Shown here piece after piece: positions 32,463 through 43,649 of a stretch of DNA of 64,000 nt. Origin of the DNA: Tenodera sinensis. Its lineage: Eukaryota; Arthropoda; Insecta; Mantodea; Mantidae. Made by a program: the position numbers and the translations under genes. Numbering within the stretch: the stretch's first letter is position 1; each line of letters starts with the position of its first letter. Location: assembly GCA_030765045.1 (NCBI GenBank), contig CM060963.1:72875117-72939116 (forward strand). The letters are read 5' to 3'. The notes beneath the pieces are model-generated. The model did no database searches, was not told the origin of the DNA, and worked only from the letters and a program-made list of their open reading frames with translations.

Positions 32463-33866
32463 TTTTTACTTTCTCTACTATGTACATATAGTAAGTAGAA
32501 GTATTGTACTCCACACAAAAATTTGATGTCAAAATTTCACTGGAAATATATATTTTGAGGCTCCCTGAATCCAAAAAGAACATTTTTAGAAAAAGGTCTC
32601 TGTATGTGTGTCAGCCTATGGACAGCATAACTCAAAAATGAAAAGTTGGTTAAAAACCAAAGTTGACATTTAAGTTTAACATCTTCTAAGGATGTGACAA
32701 AGATTTTGAAGAAAATTCCTACTCTAAACTAGCCTTTACATGGAACATTTTTTGAAAATTTTGATTTTCTTGAAAATGGCTCTAATGTTTTTGATTACAA
32801 TGCCATATGTTTAAGATATTTTTATGAAAATGAAATGTAAATTTTGAATTTTCTGGTTATAGCCTATGTAGTTCCTGTTTACTCTGGATGACTTTTGCAT
32901 AACTGGTAAATAGTAAGAGCAGATCAAATCTTACTATACCAAAAATGTTATTGTTAGCTAATGCTGGATTTCTGACAATGAAATCATTAATCCTCTTGCT
33001 CTCCAATATTTTTCACTGATGAAATATTGAAGAGACTTAGCAGTAAATGTAACCGCTTTTTAGAGAGCACCATATTTTTATGTTTTGGCGGTTACATCGC
33101 TCTCTCACAACCCCCAGAATGTCTGGAGGACCACACCTGTCGTTGGTTTACGGGTCTCACCGACCTGGCCGGGAGAGTTATCAAAATAAATTCACCGACC
33201 ATATCCTCTGATTACCAATCAGAGGACGTATTACATGCCATGACAGGTCAGCATGTTAGGGGTTAAGATTTTATAGAGAAATTAGAGAAATGGAGGTTGG
33301 AAAAATAAAGACTCCCTAGCCCTCAGGAACCCTAATAGCATCGGGGTCGGAAGAGAACAAGAGATCACCAAGGTAAGGTCAGATAGAAAAGTTACAGTGA
33401 GGAGCAAAACACCAGTAAGTGGAAGTAATGTTCTGCTCAGCTTGGGTACCTTGTGGTTGCCATTCACATAACCCCTAGACGGAGACCCCTGAGTAAAGTC
33501 ATTAAGAGTAAACAGGTCTAAATGGGCCACAACACACTTTTATGTCCAAATAAATTTTTTTGTAGAGTGAACCATTTCGGAGATATTTGTGTGAGTTTTG
33601 GAAAACTTAAAACTCGTCATATGGAACATCATTATTCATTTTTTTATATGTTAGCCATGCAAACAGAATGGAATCTGAAAGCTTTAAAAGATTTGATCAT
33701 TGCTCAAAGCCTACTGTATTCCCATATTCCCCTTGCATCTACAAGGAAATATGCAATAAATAAACTTTTTCAATATGTTTATCTCAACTACACAAAGAAG
33801 ACATAGAAATAAGAGTTTGTAAGAATGGTTAGTATAAGAGTCATGTGAGTGCAACATATCAGATTT
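32463..33866 (+). repeat. TIR repeat family, copy B, interrupted
   Basis: The landmarks of copy A are present from TTACTTTCTCTACT to the block GAGTGAACCATTTCGGAGAT and the tail CATGTGAGTGCAACATATC. A 580-base insertion (about 32951-33528) splits it. The insertion carries a LINE 3' tail and a head module also found at 52.1-52.3 kb. Confidence 0.75.
32951..33250 (-). repeat. chimeric repeat: head module fused to LINE tail
   Basis: On the minus strand a head module (33250 to about 33045, with CAACGACAGGTGTGGTCC) is followed by a LINE 3' end (33020-32951, ending CATTAGCTAACAA). The same arrangement, head then LINE tail, is seen at 52320-51962 with a different tail subfamily. Confidence 0.6.
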
Positions 33867-33979
33867 TTAAGTTTTGTTTCCATTTACTCTGAGCATCAAA
33901 AGAAATACTACCTTGATAGGTGTGTGAAAAGATATTCTCTTACGAATGAATAACTTTATTTGAGGTTGAATCAGAAACT

Positions 33980-34085
33980 GAAAAAATTCAATGCCATAGC
34001 CGGGATTTGAACCATGGATCTTCCGCATCGAGCGGAAGCAGTGTGTTTAAAAACACCAGCAGTAAGCTTGTTGGCATAGATAAAC
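33980..34085 (-). repeat. SINE fragment (arm plus tRNA second half)
   Basis: Minus strand: SINE arm ending in TTTAAACACAC, joined to a tRNA-like half with B box GGTTCAAATCCCGG and the tail TGGCATTGAATTTTTTCAG. The A box is lost. Confidence 0.65.
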
Positions 34086-34685
34086 AACTTTATTTATGCT
34101 CAAAACCAATACAATTTAACCTTCTAACAACAAAATAAAATACAACAAATACAATTAAATCTAATATTTCCTACTTATCTCAGCTACTGGAGGCCAGTAG
34201 CTGTTCCAACTGGAAACCAGCTAGAATTTATGTACCTTAGCTACTGGAAACCAGCAGCTATTCCCTTAGCTAACTAGAAAAAATTTAAATTTATTTACAA
34301 TATCCTTACATTCAATATTACAATATTTTTCCTACATTGTGTGAGTTGCTAATTTTATTCTTTGGCCCACCATACATTTTAATTCTGTGGTTATTTATGT
34401 ATGGTTGGGTCCACCCTAGTCCACCTTGTTTCTATTTAGTTTCCTATATCATTTTTCCCTTATTGCCATAAATTCACTTAACAGCTTTATATCCTCTAAC
34501 TTTTTTAACTTCATTATCTTAATTTTCATAACCTCTTTATTATCCCTCCACCATTTCTTTGGCAAAAACTGTTCCTTCCACAAACTTGTTTCTTCACATT
34601 CTATCACATAATGAAAATCATTATCTGTTCCGCACACAAAGGGCATATATCCAAGCTTATTCCCTTTCTCATTCCTCTTAATCTA

Positions 34686-35673
34686 TAAGGTGCGTTCAAA
34701 AAGAAACAAGCTGGAGGCATAATTACAGAAACCAGTACCTGTATGTTAGAAGTATTGATCTTGGCTGTTGAGACAATTGTTCCACTATGAAGCAAGATGG
34801 TGAATGGCTGTCTCATTAAAGTCCCGGGGCTGCAATGTGAGCCAGTTCTGCACGTACAGCTGGACGTCGTCATCCGAGGTGAACCGTTTGCTCCTCAGAA
34901 CCATTTTAAGGGGACCAAAAATGGTGTAATCACAGGGAGAGAGGTCTGGACTGTATGGAGGGTGGCCAAGAACCTCCCATTTGAATTTCTGCAGGAGTGC
35001 CACGGCTGTGTTGGCCGTATGAGGCTTTGCATTATTGTGGAGCAGAATGACCCCATGGGTGAGATTGCCTGGTCATTTTGATTTGATCGCTTGGCGAAGG
35101 TTGGTCAAGGATTGCGAGTAACACTGGACATTCACTGTTGTCCCATGATGCAGGAAATGTATCAGAAGGGGGCCATCTTGGTCAAAGAAGAACGTCAGCA
35201 TAACCTTTCCTGCACTTGTGTGGATGGGCTTGGCTTATTTTGGTGGTGGTGACCCTGGATGCTTCCACTGGAGACTTTGTCGTTTTGATTCTGGTTTGAA
35301 GTGATGACACAATGACTCATCTCCAGCCACCACTCGTGCTAGGAACTCATTCCCTTCCCTAGCATAGCACTGCAGATGACCAAAACAGTGGGCCATTCAA
35401 CATGCTTCCTGGTGCGCTTGAAGACTGCGGGGCACCCATTGGGTACACACTTTGCGCAAGAGCAGTCATTCCTTTATGATGATTGGACGATTGATGCATG
35501 CTGCTGCTAGCTTTGTATAGTCACGTGACGTGCATGCGTGCCCTCTAGCGACGGGCTGTGAACTTCCATGCTCTGGTCAGAACAACACTTCATTACACAT
35601 GCCACGATATTACCATCCTGTCACCGGTTTATGCATACCAGACTCCGGCTCGTTTCTTTTTGAATACCCCTTA
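34686..35673 (-). mobile_element. second mariner-like element, decayed
   Basis: 988 bp flanked by TA (34684-34685 and 35674-35675). The ends are TAAGGTGCGTTCAAAAAGAA on the left and TAAGGGGTATTCAAAAAGAA read from the right. It differs clearly in TIR and protein from the mariner at 15.3 kb. Confidence 0.85.
34785..35480 (-). pseudogene. mariner-like transposase fragment
   Basis: The frame 34785-35003 encodes FKWEVLGHPPYSPDLSPCDY, the third catalytic Asp region, followed by LKMVLRSKRFTSDDDV. Upstream pieces in other frames (to about 35480) show the HDNA-type region only in degraded form. The N-terminal DNA-binding part is mostly missing: the element is shorter than a complete mariner. Confidence 0.75.
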
Positions 35674-36734
35674 TATGTATGCATAATCTGGTCCATGCCC
35701 AAGCATTTTTTCCCGTTCTGTTTGATACATCCACATACTTCTCTCTACACCACTCCTCCTTTAGTTAACTATATAATGCTAAAGTTTTTTTTTTTTTTCT
35801 GTAAGACTGAAATAATTCTGGTCTCCCTATACCCCCCACCCTAATCCTTACCTCTTTCCAAAAACCTCTAGCTAATCCCTCCCTCTCCTCCCACATATTC
35901 CCCATTATTCCAATTTCTTGTAGAGTTCTCTTCAATCCCTGAATCCCATTCATCCCATTAGGGGCTCTTTCCTCCATTATTAAACACTGTGTCAAAATAT
36001 TTTGCTCTTGCATTAATCTTATTCTATACCATATTTCAATATCTTTTCCACAATCATTCCCTTACTACCCAGCCTTCCCATTTCTATCACTACTGCACCA
36101 TTTGGTGCTGATATAGGTAATCCCAGTATCTGTTTATAAAATTATTTATTCTACCCAGCTCATCCCATCCCTCCTCACTTCCCCAAATCTCTATTCCATA
36201 GGCCATTTTTGCTTCCACCACTCTCGTATATATTCTTTCCAGCCACTTGGTTTGTATTCCTGGTATCTTTAGTAAACATAGTCTTATAGCATTCATCACT
36301 ATTTTTCCCTTAGCTAAAGTATTATCTTTTGATCATTCCATCTCCCATTAATACTCAATCTCACCTCTAGATAGTCAAATTTCCTCACCACTTGCAGCTT
36401 CTCCCCTCCCACATTCCACTTTTCCTCCCTCTTCAATTTGTTTCCTCTTTTAAAAACCATTAGCTTTGACTTTTTATAATTCATTTTCAAACCCCACTTC
36501 TTACAATATTTTCTTACATTATTTATATTTTATAGCAATTCTTAACATTTTCTTATTAATATATTACAAAATTCAGAAGATCTTTTGGTATCTACTGTAT
36601 ACTGTCTCAAAACTTCTCCATACACCAGGGATTCAGCATGAAGAATTATTTTTTTATGATTAGGGTGCAGATTTATATGCGCTGAAAACACCTAAAATAT
36701 GCATGCAAGTATACACTAAAAAAGCCTTTGTTTT

Positions 36735-36820
36735 TGAGCTGTGCTGTTCACAGACACACACATGTTAGAATGGAATACAATACTTTCTCAACTTACAATA
36801 CTTAGCAGAGAAAGTAAAAA
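36735..36820 (-). repeat. TIR repeat family, terminal fragment E
   Basis: It matches the terminal 90 bases of copies C and D: TGAGCTGTGCTGTTCACAGA through AGAGAAAGTAAAA. Confidence 0.65.
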
Positions 36821-37291
36821 TCAAACGCAGATCAGTTGAGGAACATGACATAATGCACAGATCTATAATGTCTTCAAAGAGTATAGATACTTTGGAGATA
36901 GATACACATATATTTGCATGAAGTTGTATGTTTTTTGTTGTTAGGAAAGCTAGTATGTTACCATGGAACTGAGTGTACAGTCACAAGGAGTTCATAATCA
37001 CAAATGAGAACTTAAAGAAAGAAGTTGTTTTTTATTTATATTTCACAATCTCTCATAAGTATGATTACTTACCACAAACAGAGCGTACTGCTCTTCTTTC
37101 AGCATATTCATCCTTCATTTTGCAGCAAGCTTTGCACCATAAAAAGTTTCAACAGAAAGTATTAAATGCAGCTTTTCAGTGGATCAAGAGTAAAACCCAG
37201 CTACTTAGCTTCTGAAATCAAATCATTTCATGGCTTACAATAAGAACACTGAAACGATAATAAACATTATGGGAACACAGATTTTGATTTG

Positions 37292-38026
37292 TTATACAAT
37301 GTGTCCATAAATTCATGGTGCAGTTTTGACTGGTTACAGAAAAACAAAGAAACAAGATAGAAAAGTGAAAATTTCACCGCGCAACAATTAGTCGACTGAA
37401 CGAGATAGCACTAGTCTCGTGAGTAAATTAGCTGTCAAGTGCCAGGTTATTTCTCTCTGACTGTAATGTAGGCACATGGATGTTTAAAAGCCCATATCAT
37501 GATATATCAATGAACACACAGAATGTGACCTTATGGCTAAATTCATTGCTAAACAGGAATCCTTGTGGATATCATTAAGCATATGTATTGCAAAATCAAA
37601 TCATTTGAGTCTATGATAGTCTGTAACAACTGCAGATATTTCTTTAAAACTTCATTAGGCCTGCTTGGGGTTTCTGTATAGACTCTATAGACTTGTGGCT
37701 GGCCAAATGTTTTTCACGCAGTTTTCTTTGGCTATTATCCCACCCATTAAAGTAGAGACTCCTCCATGTATGTACATGCAATGATATTCAAATTCATTAA
37801 ACAAACACACTGAACTTTTCTTACCATTGCCACATCTTATGAAAAGTGGTGTGATATGCTTCATTGTTGTGTTGTGCCATTACTTAATTGTGTACAACAA
37901 TGAAAATTATGCTATGTATATTCATTGAGATAATCTTCAATGTAGCATGTGTTTCATAGTTTGGTTTTATTTTGTTTAGTGAATATAAAAATTCATAACT
38001 GCACCATAACTTAATGAACACGCTGC
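37292..38026. mobile_element. MITE-like element with GTGTCCAT ends
   Basis: The left end (AATGTGTCCATAAATTCATG, then GTGCAGTT) is mirrored by the right end (AACTGCACCATAACTTAATG, then AACACGCTG). There is no transposase. Exact target duplication is unclear (TA on the left, CA on the right). Confidence 0.55.
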
Positions 38027-38461
38027 ATTCTGATGTAATAGATAGAGACAGTTAAAATAAGAAATTTCATACTATTCTTAACTGTTTGCCATCACTAAGA
38101 AATCAAATATTGTTATGTTTTACAGTGTATAGAATTCAATGCACATAACAAATATTTCATAAAAGCTTCATATTTTGCAAGATTAATAATTTTTATTGAC
38201 AATGAACCATGCCTTTTAAATACTGTAATCAGGAAGTGGAATTTCTTTCCTGTGAAAACTTAGATGTAAAAGAGGTAATGTAAATGAGATTACATTAAGA
38301 ATACCATTTGGGAGTAACCCATGCATCCACACTATTTAAGGTTTTCTTTAATAGCATTGAGGGGTATAGATGCAAACCAAAACTTTTCCATATTTTATAA
38401 AAACTGAGATATTTGTATTGGATATGACTTGAATTCGTCTAATAATATAAAAATTGAGATA

Positions 38462-39271
38462 CAGTAAAATCTCGATTTAACGAACCCCTATTTAATGCAC
38501 TTTGGATTTAATGGACTAAATGTTGTGTTGGTTATAAAATAAATTTAAATGAAATTTAGGAGACTGTGATGAATAAATTATGGCATTCCACTACTTGTCT
38601 GATCGAGAAGGCTAGTTCTGCCATCTATAACTTTGTTGCAGCTTGGAAAGAGATGAAAACAACATTAGCTAATGGGTGGACACCACTATTAAGAGGAATT
38701 GAAGTCGAATATGATTTCAGTGGCTTGGAAACATCTAATTTTTATAATACACTGATGAAAGCAGGGAATGATTTAAGGGAACACGACTTCAGAAGAGTGG
38801 CTGGACATGGATGAGGGTGACCCAGGTTACCAGATTCTGAGTCATGAACAGACCGCTGCAAGTGTTCTACAAGAGATTGAAGATGAAGACAATGACAGTG
38901 ATGATGAGCCTTTGAAGTGTGTACCTAAATAATCTGTAATAAGAGACCACATGGGTGAAATGATTTCTAATGTGGAAAGGTCTTCAGACCCACAAGCGTT
39001 GGCCTATTATGAACATTTCAGACAGTTTCGCTCCTTAATTACAAGGAAGCAATACTCAAGTGGAAAGCAAATGGGTATTGACACTTTTTTAAAACCCACA
39101 ACTTCACAGGGAACGACTTCTAACCAAGAGTAAATCATATAAAATGGAATGTACCAATAAAACAGTTTCAATTGTATTCACTTTATCTTCATTCATTTTG
39201 CAATTTAACAGACTTTCAATTTTCTGGACAACTGCTGGCTCCATTAGGTCCGCTAAACTGATAGTTTACTG
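38462..39271 (+). mobile_element. Tigger/pogo-like transposon, internally deleted
   Basis: 810 bp with TA at both flanks (38460-38461, 39272-39273). The left end is CAGTAAAATCTCGATTTAAC and the right end reads inward CAGTAAACTATCAGTTTAGC. Only the C-terminal part of the transposase gene is present, so the catalytic DDE core was lost. Confidence 0.85.
38566..39133 (+). pseudogene. Tigger transposase C-terminal part
   Basis: The first frame covers the region with WKEMKTTLANGWTPLL. A shift near 38795 leads into EEWLDMDEGDPGYQILS and an acidic stretch ending in TAA. The last piece (38951-39133) ends with KQMGIDTFLKP, resembling the PCNA-binding tail (QxxLDxFF) of Tigger transposases. One frameshift and one stop are visible. 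Confidence 0.75.
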
Positions 39272-39831
39272 TATTTGTATTGCATGTAATGACTTGTATC
39301 CTTCTAATGACATAAGTATTCATGTAGTGCAAAAAGCGACATTTGGGCAGTGTAATCCACACTTGTAATGTGCGTTTTACATGCAAATGCTACCCTTGAG
39401 AGAATGTTTTTCCTGATTTACCCAAAATCATCAGAAATGGAAAAGTCTGGATCTGCATATATGCCCCTCAATTATGATAAGAGTTAAGATTTTAAGTTTT
39501 CTTCTGTTAAATGTGCATTAATCATTATTTAATTTTGTCTTTTTCTCCCACCACCATGGATCATTGGGGTTTAGCTATAATGATATTTTGACTATGCTCA
39601 TCACTTAAAAGGTAAGACAAAAGCTGCTTCACTATTTTTCTTATAAAAACATCCCTTGTTGACAGCTCTGGTCCTTCAAGACCTCTGCTACGCATTGCAT
39701 TTGGATCCTAAATCTGGTTTATCGTGTAGGCAGTGTTTATTAGTCTCAAGTTGGAAGCTGTAACATTAACGAGTAGCATAAACAAGAGAGATAGCAGATA
39801 GAGCAAGCACTTAATTATCTCAGGTGAAGTA

Positions 39832-40084
39832 CAGCTTGTCTAAAACGTCTTGACACTCCATGTGCACAAGTGAAGAGAAATGTGAAGTGGTCAGAGTAGT
39901 GAGGGAGAAAGTGACTAGGTTATCAAAATTTGGAGGCAGCCACATATACAGCGCATGAACTTACCACTCTCACGGCAGCTGGAAGACTGACCCTCACTTC
40001 TCTTTTATGCAAATGGACCGCTCAGTGCTATTATGCATCTTTGTTTCGGGAGTGGGGGAATGTCAGGACGTTTTAGACAAGCTG
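39832..40084. mobile_element. 253-bp MITE with TA duplication
   Basis: The ends are CAGCTTGTCTAAAACGTCTT and, read from the right, CAGCTTGTCTAAAACGTCCT. TA flanks both sides (39830-39831, 40085-40086). No coding content. Probably mobilised by a Tc1/mariner-type transposase. Confidence 0.85.
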
Positions 40085-41160
40085 TATGAAGATTCACCAG
40101 AAACCGTTGTGCCCCAACCCATTCTTTCTCACTGAAATGGTTGGCATATGGGAGATGTGTGTTCTTCTATGATGTATTTTATAATATGAAAGTTCTAGGA
40201 AGAAGACGTGGTCCAAAAAGTACAGTGAAATAAATGTGTGTATTCTGTGATCAACGAAGTAAATGCTACCCGTAAACGAATAAATAAATTAGAAGACTCC
40301 TAGTCGACTTAGTATGCAGAAATGTTTGGTTATAGCACATGTTTTCCAATTCACTGTATCTTGTGCATGATTAGCAAACTTTAAGCATGTCGCAAAATAT
40401 CACTTCCGAGTCACATTTGCATCTCTTTCAAAAATTTGTACATGCATTTGACTGCAAATTGCGCTACTTTCCTAACTTTCTTGTTACTCACCCATTGACT
40501 GTTCATAAAACTACCTTATCTACACACGATTACAATCATGTTCAAAATCGCGCCGGTTAAACATTTGAAAAAGAATTTGTGAAATAATATAGAGATTACA
40601 ATGATGAGGTAATATTTCCTTTCCCTTATTTCTGGTTTACCAAAACAAGCTCTAAAATCAAATTGGTAAGTTGGTACAAATTAACAAATTATGTTGGTAC
40701 CTATGGCTCCTATTAATGACAGTTACTACTAACCATGGATACCAACCTACCAACCTCAAAAAACATCTAGTTACCTTGATACGTGTTTTAAAAATCAGCC
40801 ATATTTATACCCTTAGAACCACACACCAGTATTTTAATGTTATATAGGACATTTAAAAAATACATTTTAGAGTTTAAAAACAATTAATTACGACACTACA
40901 TACGCATTGGTATGGGAACAAAGCACAGATTATACAAAGGAACAAAGGGAAGAATGACATACGAATGCTAGATATAAAAATAGATGTAATTTTCATAATC
41001 AGCAGCTACAGGCTAGACGTTTCAATCAAACTAAAGTTTGGAATTTCCCATTGTTCGGCAATTCGAACACAGTATAAATAAAATTTATTTTGTTGTATTA
41101 AATAATTCCTTAACAACAAATATTGAAGACCGAGAAAAAAGTTGTTTTAAATGTAGGGTT
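40085..41160. other. no recognised feature
   Basis: AT-rich sequence without an open frame, repeat or RNA signature that I can support. Confidence 0.5.
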
Positions 41161-41164
41161 ACCA

Positions 41165-41560
41165 TATTAGGGCTGGCCCCGTTGCGCAGTTGGTAGAGCA
41201 CCTGCCTGCTGTGCAAGGGGTCCCGGCTTCGATTCCCGGAATGTTTCTCCAGCCAAAATAATTCCTCATCCTTCCCTGAGTTTGGAAGTACAATGACGGT
41301 GCCCTGGCTGAGTGGTTAGACCGCTGTCTACCACCTAGGCGATCCCAGGGACTAGCATGTGGTATTCGTGGTAGACGAAGCGGCGTTCGCCTGCACTTCG
41401 TATCATCCTCTTCCTAACTAGGTGCTTAGCTGACACCTGCTTCCAGGGCTTCACTCAGTCTGGTCCAGAGATTCCTCTGCTCCCCGACAAGGTCTAACCC
41501 TAGGCTCTGGCTTGTATGTCCTACGTAAGGGGAGGGTAATCAGGGAAAGAAAAGTTACCA
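41165..41560 (+). repeat. tandem tRNA-derived SINE heads
   Basis: At 41170-41245 a tRNA-like head has A box TTGCGCAGTTGGTAGAGC and B box GGCTTCGATTCC. A second head at about 41299-41352 (CTGGCTGAGTGGTTAGACC) resembles the A-box arm of a Leu/Ser-type tRNA. A shared body follows to GGGAGGGTAATCAGGG. It is either one dimeric SINE or two insertions. Confidence 0.6.
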
Positions 41561-41769
41561 TATTAAATTTTCTAAATTACTTTTTCGTTTTTTTCACAAT
41601 TAAGATCAATCTTTTTAATTTTTGACGTCGAAACTGTCCTTATTTTACCTACCATATAGTTTGAAAATGATGAAGCATTTTGTCTACTGAAAATCAACAA
41701 AAGTTTGGAATTCCAACATGAATTCGCTTAGTTGGGCAAGGAAAGTCGCAGCCCACTTGGAATTTTTAA

Positions 41770-41968
41770 AAAAATTATTTTGTTGTTTAACTACGCTGTC
41801 AATTTCTAGGATCACATCAGCGTCGTCGGTGTGCCGGAATTTTGTCCCGCAGTAGTTCTATTACATGCCAGTAAATGTACTGACATGGAGCCGCCGTTTT
41901 TAAGCACACTTGAAAACCATAAGTCTAGGCCGGATTTGAACCCGCGACCTTCGGATCAGTAGGCCCTT
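41770..41968 (-). repeat. tRNA-derived SINE, family with GACGCTGTCAATT tail, truncated
   Basis: It matches 61718-61953 over nearly 200 bases (GTGTGCCGGAATTTTGTCCC shared). The head stops within the tRNA anticodon arm (GGATCAGTAGGCCC). Confidence 0.8.
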
Positions 41969-42857
41969 GACAATTTGTTAATTCATTGTAGAGTCAGTTA
42001 CTATTAGACTGTTGTTTTAATTTTTAGGCAAAGAACAATTTTTCCTCAGGATACTCATTCAAAAGAGGTACTCGATTGTTTCATAACGTCTGTGTTACAA
42101 ACCAAATGAGCTTGTTGGTGATGTTATTCAAATTTTTAATGTGAATAAGGAATGTGTTATTTTCAATCAGTAGATATAACAGAAGTTCAGGCTATCAGCA
42201 ATACAAACCGGATGTACCTCACATCATGTGTTTCGATATGCAGCGTTGCAACATTGTGGCGGGCTTTACGAACTCTTTTTACATTATAATACTCTGGAGA
42301 TGTCACTTCTATTTTCGCTAATAATATAGCAAACAATGTAAAAGAATAGTCATAAATTAACACACGTTGTCACACTTTATCCTCCAACTATTCGGTTCTG
42401 AACAAGACGAACACGAGACAGAACATAATAGAGAGGTGGCAACCGTGGCAACCATGGGCTGCGTGTGCAATTGCCACGTTGTTATTTAGCAGATGAAGTT
42501 TAGTAAAAACGGTAAAAATAAGCGAAGCAGCTGTTTCCAGTGTTACATATAGAACTGTCTGTTTACTTAGTCATTTCGTTTTACAATAGATTTGTTGAAA
42601 AATTGAAAAAAGAACTGAAACATTAACTTTCATTGCTAAACCTGGCAATAATGCAACCTGTTCCCCTCTTACCCGCACCATCTCCTTCTCCTTACCCTAC
42701 CTACTACCATGAATGTCGGCAGACTTTTTTTCCGGGGGGGGGGGGAATGTTAGAATTTTGCAATCAGATAATATTAATTCATTATTTTGTTGTCAAAAGT
42801 TATAGTATTTGTTGCGGATAACCATATAAATTTGCGCTAAATAGAAATTGTTCTTTA

Positions 42858-43291
42858 CATAAAAATTAAAATAATAGATTAATAGTCAGCACATTAAGTT
42901 CATTAATTTCCAAGGAGGGCCGCGGCCCTACCTTGTCCCCCCCCCCCCCCTTCGCGACGCCCATGCCTGCTACTTCTGCTTTATATCGCTTGCAGCCTGA
43001 ACTTCTGTTATAAATAACTATAAAACTAAACCTCTAGCCTAGAACACCTAGCGCAACTGCCCACGAAGGACCAATGCTTGCCGCCCAGCCGCTGCGCCCC
43101 CACCTCTGCCCACTACAGACGTCTTTGGTGGGGTGCAGTACTGACCTATACTAATTATTACTGTCAACTATAATTCCGTACCAGGGGCGTCGCGAAGGGG
43201 GCGGGCAAGGGGCACGGCGGTCCCCCTAGAAGATGTGAACTTAATGTGCAATCAATTACTGACTATTAAAATATTATTTTAATTTTTATGA
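42858..43291. repeat. inverted repeat with GC-rich inner ends
   Basis: Left arm 42858-42964 and right arm 43183-43291 are inverted copies, from AT-rich outer ends (CATAAAAATTAAAATAAT) to CTTCGCGACGCCC at the inner ends. The left arm contains a run of 14 C. The 218-base spacer has no ORF. It is a fold-back element or two SINE-like copies inserted head to head. Confidence 0.7.
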
Positions 43292-43649
43292 ACTTGGCCA
43301 CCTCCATTCTCGAACCCCTTCCTTCCTTGCTGATGATGATTTCTGTGCTCTAAAGAGCCAGAATGGTTTGCATTAAATTCCATTTTTAGATGAATAATAC
43401 AACCATTCTCTCAAAATTATTTGTCCTGTCAATGTGAACTTCTCATAAATAGTAGAGATGGATCTATTTTTCTTAGCATTTGTGGAAAATGAACCCATTG
43501 GCTGATAAGCATTGTGTCTAACAAAGAACTTCAGAAAGCTACGTAGGCTTTCACGGCCGGCGTCTAAATTGTAGAATGGAGTATCTTCCGGGCTGTTATG
43601 CCGAGGTCTTCCGAGAATAACAGCTGATGAGATACGTCGGGAGTCTGCT

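Larger units (their letters stand above)
34449..36300 (-). pseudogene. LINE ORF2 C-terminal remnant, split by a mariner
   Basis: Minus-strand pieces: 36090-36299 (WLERIYTRVVEAKMAYGIEI, a thumb-like region), weak frames at 35765-36013, and after the mariner a zinc-finger-like end at 34449-34683 (CPLC, then NDFHYVIECEE) giving C-x2-C...H-x4-C. The flanks read continuously once the mariner is removed. Frameshifts are present. The sequence 36466-36560 may be an older upstream part. Confidence 0.6.

Noticed and set aside
33027..33266. Small plus-strand protein with Cys/Trp
   Set aside because: Lies in the repeat module shared with 52.1-52.3 kb, where the frame is not conserved.
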